DNA of 34,099 bases from Dethiosulfovibrio salsuginis (GTDB lineage Bacteria; Synergistota; Synergistia; Synergistales; Dethiosulfovibrionaceae), in the NCBI RefSeq assembly GCF_900177735.1, contig NZ_FXBB01000028.1:1-34099 (forward strand), written 5' to 3'. Shown here piece by piece: positions 31,336-34,099 of this stretch. Every line of letters begins with the position of its first letter. Position 1 is the first letter of the stretch. The notes beneath the pieces are model-generated. The model saw nothing but the letters and a program-made list of their open reading frames with translations. It did no database searches and was not told the DNA's origin. The position numbers and the translations under genes are program-made.

Positions 31336-31521
31336 GTGGTCTTGAATATAAAAAAGCAAAGCAATGGGCTGTACACGGTCGACGTGCTGAGGTTTGAGTC
31401 TCTTGCCTCGGCAAGGGACTACGCTACTTGCATGTCGAAAGCTAAGGGCTGCGAATATTTTATGTCTCCGGAGTGCAGGGAGGAGTGGGAGAAGGGGCCG
31501 TGCAATGTTGATGGAGCTTAA
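31336..31521 (+). CDS. Small cysteine-containing phage protein, 61 aa
   Basis: Starts at GTG 31336 (MVLNIKKQSNGLYTVDVLRF) with AAGGAGG (31321-31327) eight bases upstream; the longer reading runs through the repeat array and is rejected. A small strand-rich N-terminus is followed by a helix with four cysteines (ATCMSKAKGCEYFMSPEC and a final GPC), which could bind zinc. Family unknown. Confidence 0.55.
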   Translation: MVLNIKKQSNGLYTVDVLRFESLASARDYATCMSKAKGCEYFMSPECREEWEKGPCNVDGA

Positions 31522-31654
31522 ATCATCTGTGCGCCTGAGGCTCCTGAAGGACGAGCTCTTCCGGGCTCCGACGGTCTCCCGGCGTTCCGAGATCCGGCGG
31601 GAGAGAGCCAAAGGGGGCCTTTTTAATGGACAAAAGTGGACATGGAGAAAGGTT

Positions 31655-32806
31655 ATGAAGGGCCTCTCTCTTTTTAGCGGTATAGGTGGGCTAGACTTGG
31701 CCGCTGAATGGGCAGGCATAAAGACCGTTGGTTTTTGCGAGATAGAACCGTTCCCCGTGGAGATCTTGAAAAGGAGGTGTCCGAATGTTCCAATCGTTGA
31801 CGACGTGCGAACAGTGCATGGAGACGGATGGAAAGCAGTTGACATTGTTTTCGGAGGATTCCCCTGTCAGGACCTCTCCGTCGCAGGGAGACAAAAAGGA
31901 TTGTGGAACGAAGACGGAACACCTACAAGAAGCGGACTCTGGTTTGAAATGCTCCGAGTTATTCATGAAATCCGACCCCGTTGGGTACTGGCTGAAAATG
32001 TCCGTGGAGCAGTCAATAAGGCCCTCGATACAGTGCAATCCAGCTTGGAGGAAGAAGGCTACAAAGTCTGGAGCCTCGTCATACCTGCTTCTGCGGTTGG
32101 TGCGCCCCACAAACGGGAGCGATTATTCGTCGTCGGAGCAAGGGAGGATGTGGCCGACGCCATGTTAATCGGATTACAAACGGAGAGGCCCGAACAGAAA
32201 GCAACAGGGGCTGCCGGATGTGATGTCCTTGTGGAGGACCCCGGACGCCAATTGCTCCAGGGGCGCAAGTTCACCGGAGCGGATGAATATGAAGGAGAAA
32301 TTGGGATTGCCGATATCTCTGAACGATCAGGTAGCACATATTGGCCGACCCCCTCAGTCTGCGGAAACAACAATCGAAAGGGGTTGAGTCCGAACAGTGG
32401 CGACGGACTGGCCACGTCGGTCAAGCTCTGGCTCACGCCTAAGACGCCGACCGGTGGGGGAAAGCCGGAGAGATCCACACCCGGTGGGGGGCTTCGGAAG
32501 ATCGAGGATCAGGTAGCTCAGGTCTCGTCTGGGCAGCTTAATCCCGATTGGGTCGAGTGTCTTATGGGATTCCCCCTCGGCTGGACCGATCCTGATTGCG
32601 ACGTGCCAGCATTGCCTCCCGGTTGGCCGATGCCGATGGGGGTCACCCAGTACGAATGGGAACCTCCAAGGACGGTGAAGGGGATGCCGCATCGATCGAA
32701 GAGGTTGAAGGCCCTTGGCAACGCCGTAGTGCCTCAACAGGCGTATCCCTTGTTTCGGGCGATAGTAGAGATGGAACGAATGAGTAGAGAAAGTGAGGTG
32801 GCGTGA
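31655..32806 (+). CDS. DNA (cytosine-5) methyltransferase
   Basis: 383 residues from ATG 31655. Motif I LFSGIGGLDL (6-15), catalytic GFPCQDLS with C71, ENV (114-116), RERLF (154-158), a variable target-recognition region (about 165-330, with WPTPSVCGNN), and the C-terminal LGNAVVPQQAYPLFRAI. The reading frame stays open upstream to ATG 31505, which has AGAAGGGG upstream and would add 50 basic residues; family comparison favours the shorter start. No restriction partner is obvious, so it is probably an orphan phage enzyme that masks sites. Confidence 0.93.
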   Translation: MKGLSLFSGIGGLDLAAEWAGIKTVGFCEIEPFPVEILKRRCPNVPIVDDVRTVHGDGWKAVDIVFGGFPCQDLSVAGRQKGLWNEDGTPTRSGLWFEMLRVIHEIRPRWVLAENVRGAVNKALDTVQSSLEEEGYKVWSLVIPASAVGAPHKRERLFVVGAREDVADAMLIGLQTERPEQKATGAAGCDVLVEDPGRQLLQGRKFTGADEYEGEIGIADISERSGSTYWPTPSVCGNNNRKGLSPNSGDGLATSVKLWLTPKTPTGGGKPERSTPGGGLRKIEDQVAQVSSGQLNPDWVECLMGFPLGWTDPDCDVPALPPGWPMPMGVTQYEWEPPRTVKGMPHRSKRLKALGNAVVPQQAYPLFRAIVEMERMSRESEVA

Positions 32807-32807
32807 T

Positions 32808-33500
32808 TTGTTTATCGCAAACAGCATATCTTGCAATAGCAGTTATTTTAAGACCCGTCAGGAGGCAAAATGGGCAGCTTTTTTTACTTTATGTGGCTGG
32901 GAATGGACTTACCTACCTGGGGTCTTCGGGGAATGGGTCCCTGAGTTTTCTATCAAGGGAGCTTCGGGGGATATCTTTGTGGATGTGCAGTCAGTAAGCA
33001 GTGTTCCTCGTGCTGCTTTGAAGGAGATACGCAGGGCAACGGCAACCCACCCTCTCCACTGTTTAGTCTTGGGGAAGTCTTTCCTTCGTGCCTCTTTTGA
33101 CGATGAGGTCAGGATGTTGGGGTGGGAGTTATCACCGTCAGAGATACTAGACCTCCCTTTAGATGATGATGATATCGATGAAGAGGATGCGTGGGATCAG
33201 GTTGTTTTGCGCCGGTGGGAGGGAGCCCCTGGGTTTTGTTCATATCTTGGTGATTATACGGACAGAATTAGTGGGAAGCATGATGGCAGCGACTGTTCTT
33301 GGGGCGAAGAGTGTGAGAGCAACGACGAGCTTTTTTTCTCACAGCTCTGGCAGGAGGCAGATGAGGCTGTAGCCAGGGAAGCAGGAGAATATAGGCGTAG
33401 ATGGTCTGTCCCAGAGGGCGGGGAGACTGGGGCCCTGCTTCACAGAATCATGCTAGCGATGCTGGATGAGGTTATTCGGAAAGCGAGTGGTAACGAGTGA
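32808..33500 (+). CDS. Phage nuclease-fold-like protein
   Basis: About 230 residues. The N-terminal part YFKTRQEAKWAAFFTLCGWE, then TYLPGVFGEWVPEFSI and GDIFVDVQSV, resembles a common phage domain (F-R-S-R-x-E-A-R-W-A-x-F-F) with a PD-(D/E)XK-like core. Here the last motif reads D-V-Q instead of E-x-K, so catalysis may be lost. The acidic C-terminal half (DDDDIDEEDAWD) is unlike any family I know. TTG 32808 is chosen because GAGGTG lies seven bases upstream; GTG 32793 is the alternative. Follows the methyltransferase immediately. Confidence 0.6.
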   Translation: MFIANSISCNSSYFKTRQEAKWAAFFTLCGWEWTYLPGVFGEWVPEFSIKGASGDIFVDVQSVSSVPRAALKEIRRATATHPLHCLVLGKSFLRASFDDEVRMLGWELSPSEILDLPLDDDDIDEEDAWDQVVLRRWEGAPGFCSYLGDYTDRISGKHDGSDCSWGEECESNDELFFSQLWQEADEAVAREAGEYRRRWSVPEGGETGALLHRIMLAMLDEVIRKASGNE

Positions 33501-33664
33501 GCAACAACTTCACAGGGAATCATGAGGTGGACCCTAGCGTATGGGCGAAGGAGCTTTGCAAGCAGCACCCGGAGATAGATGAGGACCGGCTGATTGGATG
33601 GTTTGCTAACTCCATTATGGCCGGGCGTGGGAGAAGTGGGTGGTGCGCCCATGACCGTGGTTAG
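33497..33664 (+). CDS. Small conserved phage protein, 55 aa
   Basis: GTG start overlapping the previous stop: MSNNFTGNHEVDPSVWAKEL, then PEIDEDRLIGWFANSIMAGR. The E-D-x-L-x-x-W-F-A-N-x-I-x-x-G pattern is familiar from small early phage proteins of unknown role. Overlaps the next gene by 14 bases. Confidence 0.6.
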   Translation: MSNNFTGNHEVDPSVWAKELCKQHPEIDEDRLIGWFANSIMAGRGRSGWCAHDRG

Positions 33665-33869
33665 TCCCATTTTGGGGCACACCACCCTCCTCTACGCCTG
33701 CCCCCACGATCCCATGAGACAGGCTCACGCCTGGAGCGAGAGAGACGCTGAGGTGGTGATAGGGTGCCTCAAGTGCCCGAGAGAGTGCCCGGGGCCGGAC
33801 CATGTTGTTGACCTCAACAAAATGGACCCCGACGGCGAACTATGGGAGGAGCTTAGGGGTGCTATATGA
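33651..33869 (+). CDS. Small cysteine-rich phage protein, 72 aa
   Basis: MTVVSPILGHTTLLYACPHD then a CLKCPRECPGPDH segment; four cysteines could form a zinc site. The ATG at 33651 has GGTGG close upstream. The stop overlaps the next ATG. Function unknown. Confidence 0.5.
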   Translation: MTVVSPILGHTTLLYACPHDPMRQAHAWSERDAEVVIGCLKCPRECPGPDHVVDLNKMDPDGELWEELRGAI

Positions 33870-34099
33870 TCCAGGATAGTGTTTACCGCCAGGTGATCGA
33901 TCTCTTCGGAGCTGACCACCAGATGGATCAAGCGATCGAGGAGTGCGCTGAGCTTGTCGTCGCTATCAGGCACTATCGGCGTGGCAGAGCCAGCCTTTCC
34001 GACATAGCGGAGGAAATAGCGGACGTGGAGATCATGATGGCTCAGCTTAGGCACGTGGTTGGGGATACCCTCGTGGAGAGGGAGAAGGCGAGAAAGTTG
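33866..34099 (+). CDS. MazG-like NTP pyrophosphohydrolase, cut by window end
   Basis: The first 78 codons show QAIEECAELVVAIRHYRRGR followed by IAEEIADVEIMMAQLRHVVG, i.e. the E-E-x-x-E and E-x-x-D metal-binding motifs of the all-alpha NTP-PPase (MazG/dUTPase-2) superfamily. Phage members adjust nucleotide pools or alarmones. ATG overlaps the preceding stop. The C-terminus is outside the window. Confidence 0.8.
   Translation, partial: MIQDSVYRQVIDLFGADHQMDQAIEECAELVVAIRHYRRGRASLSDIAEEIADVEIMMAQLRHVVGDTLVEREKARKL

Larger units (their letters stand above)
10986..34099. mobile_element. Prophage-like integrated element (left part; right end outside window)
   Basis: The element begins at the tRNA-Arg 3' end with an integrase. 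It then shows a typical temperate-phage early layout: divergent repressor/Cro region, antirepressor, recombination and replication genes, methyltransferase and small phage genes. No structural or packaging genes appear before the window ends, so the right att site, expected as a copy of the tRNA 3' end, is not visible. A phage-derived island cannot be excluded. Confidence 0.88.

Noticed and set aside
31785-32168. Second-frame ORF inside the m5C methyltransferase
   Set aside because: All methyltransferase motifs lie in the other frame and no family resemblance was seen.

Overview
The window joins a bacterial chromosomal backbone (1 to about 10,985) to the left part of an integrated phage-like element (about 10,986 to the right edge). 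Gene order infC-rpmI-rplT, trkH-trkA, pheS-pheT, coiled coil-zapA-cvpA-mutS2, moderately high GC with many AGG/ATA codons, and the style of the proteins suggest a Synergistota bacterium, perhaps Dethiosulfovibrio or a relative. This is recognition, not a database result.

Backbone. The tail of a solute-binding protein is followed by a strong promoter and an intrinsic terminator that bound a leader of about 140 nt. Next comes a 244-bp nested palindrome that looks like a MITE, and then the infC-rpmI-rplT operon, whose infC appears to start at an AUA codon. A two-gene K+ uptake system, both PheRS subunits, a division-related coiled-coil/ZapA pair, CvpA and MutS2 follow on the + strand. A tRNA-Arg(CCG) with its own promoter closes the backbone.

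Prophage. A P4-type tyrosine integrase lies directly after the tRNA, so the tRNA 3' end is the probable attachment site. A leftward (minus-strand) lysogeny operon runs from a CI-like repressor through a 345-aa DNA-binding-type protein, a Doc toxin, an ImmA-like peptidase and a membrane protein. It ends in an AT-rich cassette of a UDG-fold protein, a ParB-like protein and a D12 adenine methylase. The cassette resembles accessory or defence cargo and is the strongest candidate for an undescribed system.

A rightward early operon starts at a lambda-PR-like promoter over a palindromic operator. It encodes a Cro-like protein, many small regulators including five ribbon-helix-helix (RHH) proteins, a ParB-like coiled-coil protein, an excisionase-like protein and an AntA-type antirepressor. 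Two RHH pairs are arranged tail to tail, each followed by a divergent control region with its own repeated motif.

The recombination and replication module follows: Cas4-like nuclease, Sak4-like ATPase, DUF669 SSB-like protein, SF2 helicase, RecU-like resolvase and TOPRIM/SF3 primase-helicase. Directly after the primase are nine copies of GGGCACTT in both orientations around AT-rich DNA, a candidate phage origin. The window ends with an m5C methyltransferase, a nuclease-like protein, small phage genes and a MazG-like gene cut by the edge. No structural, lysis or packaging genes are visible; they are expected to the right.
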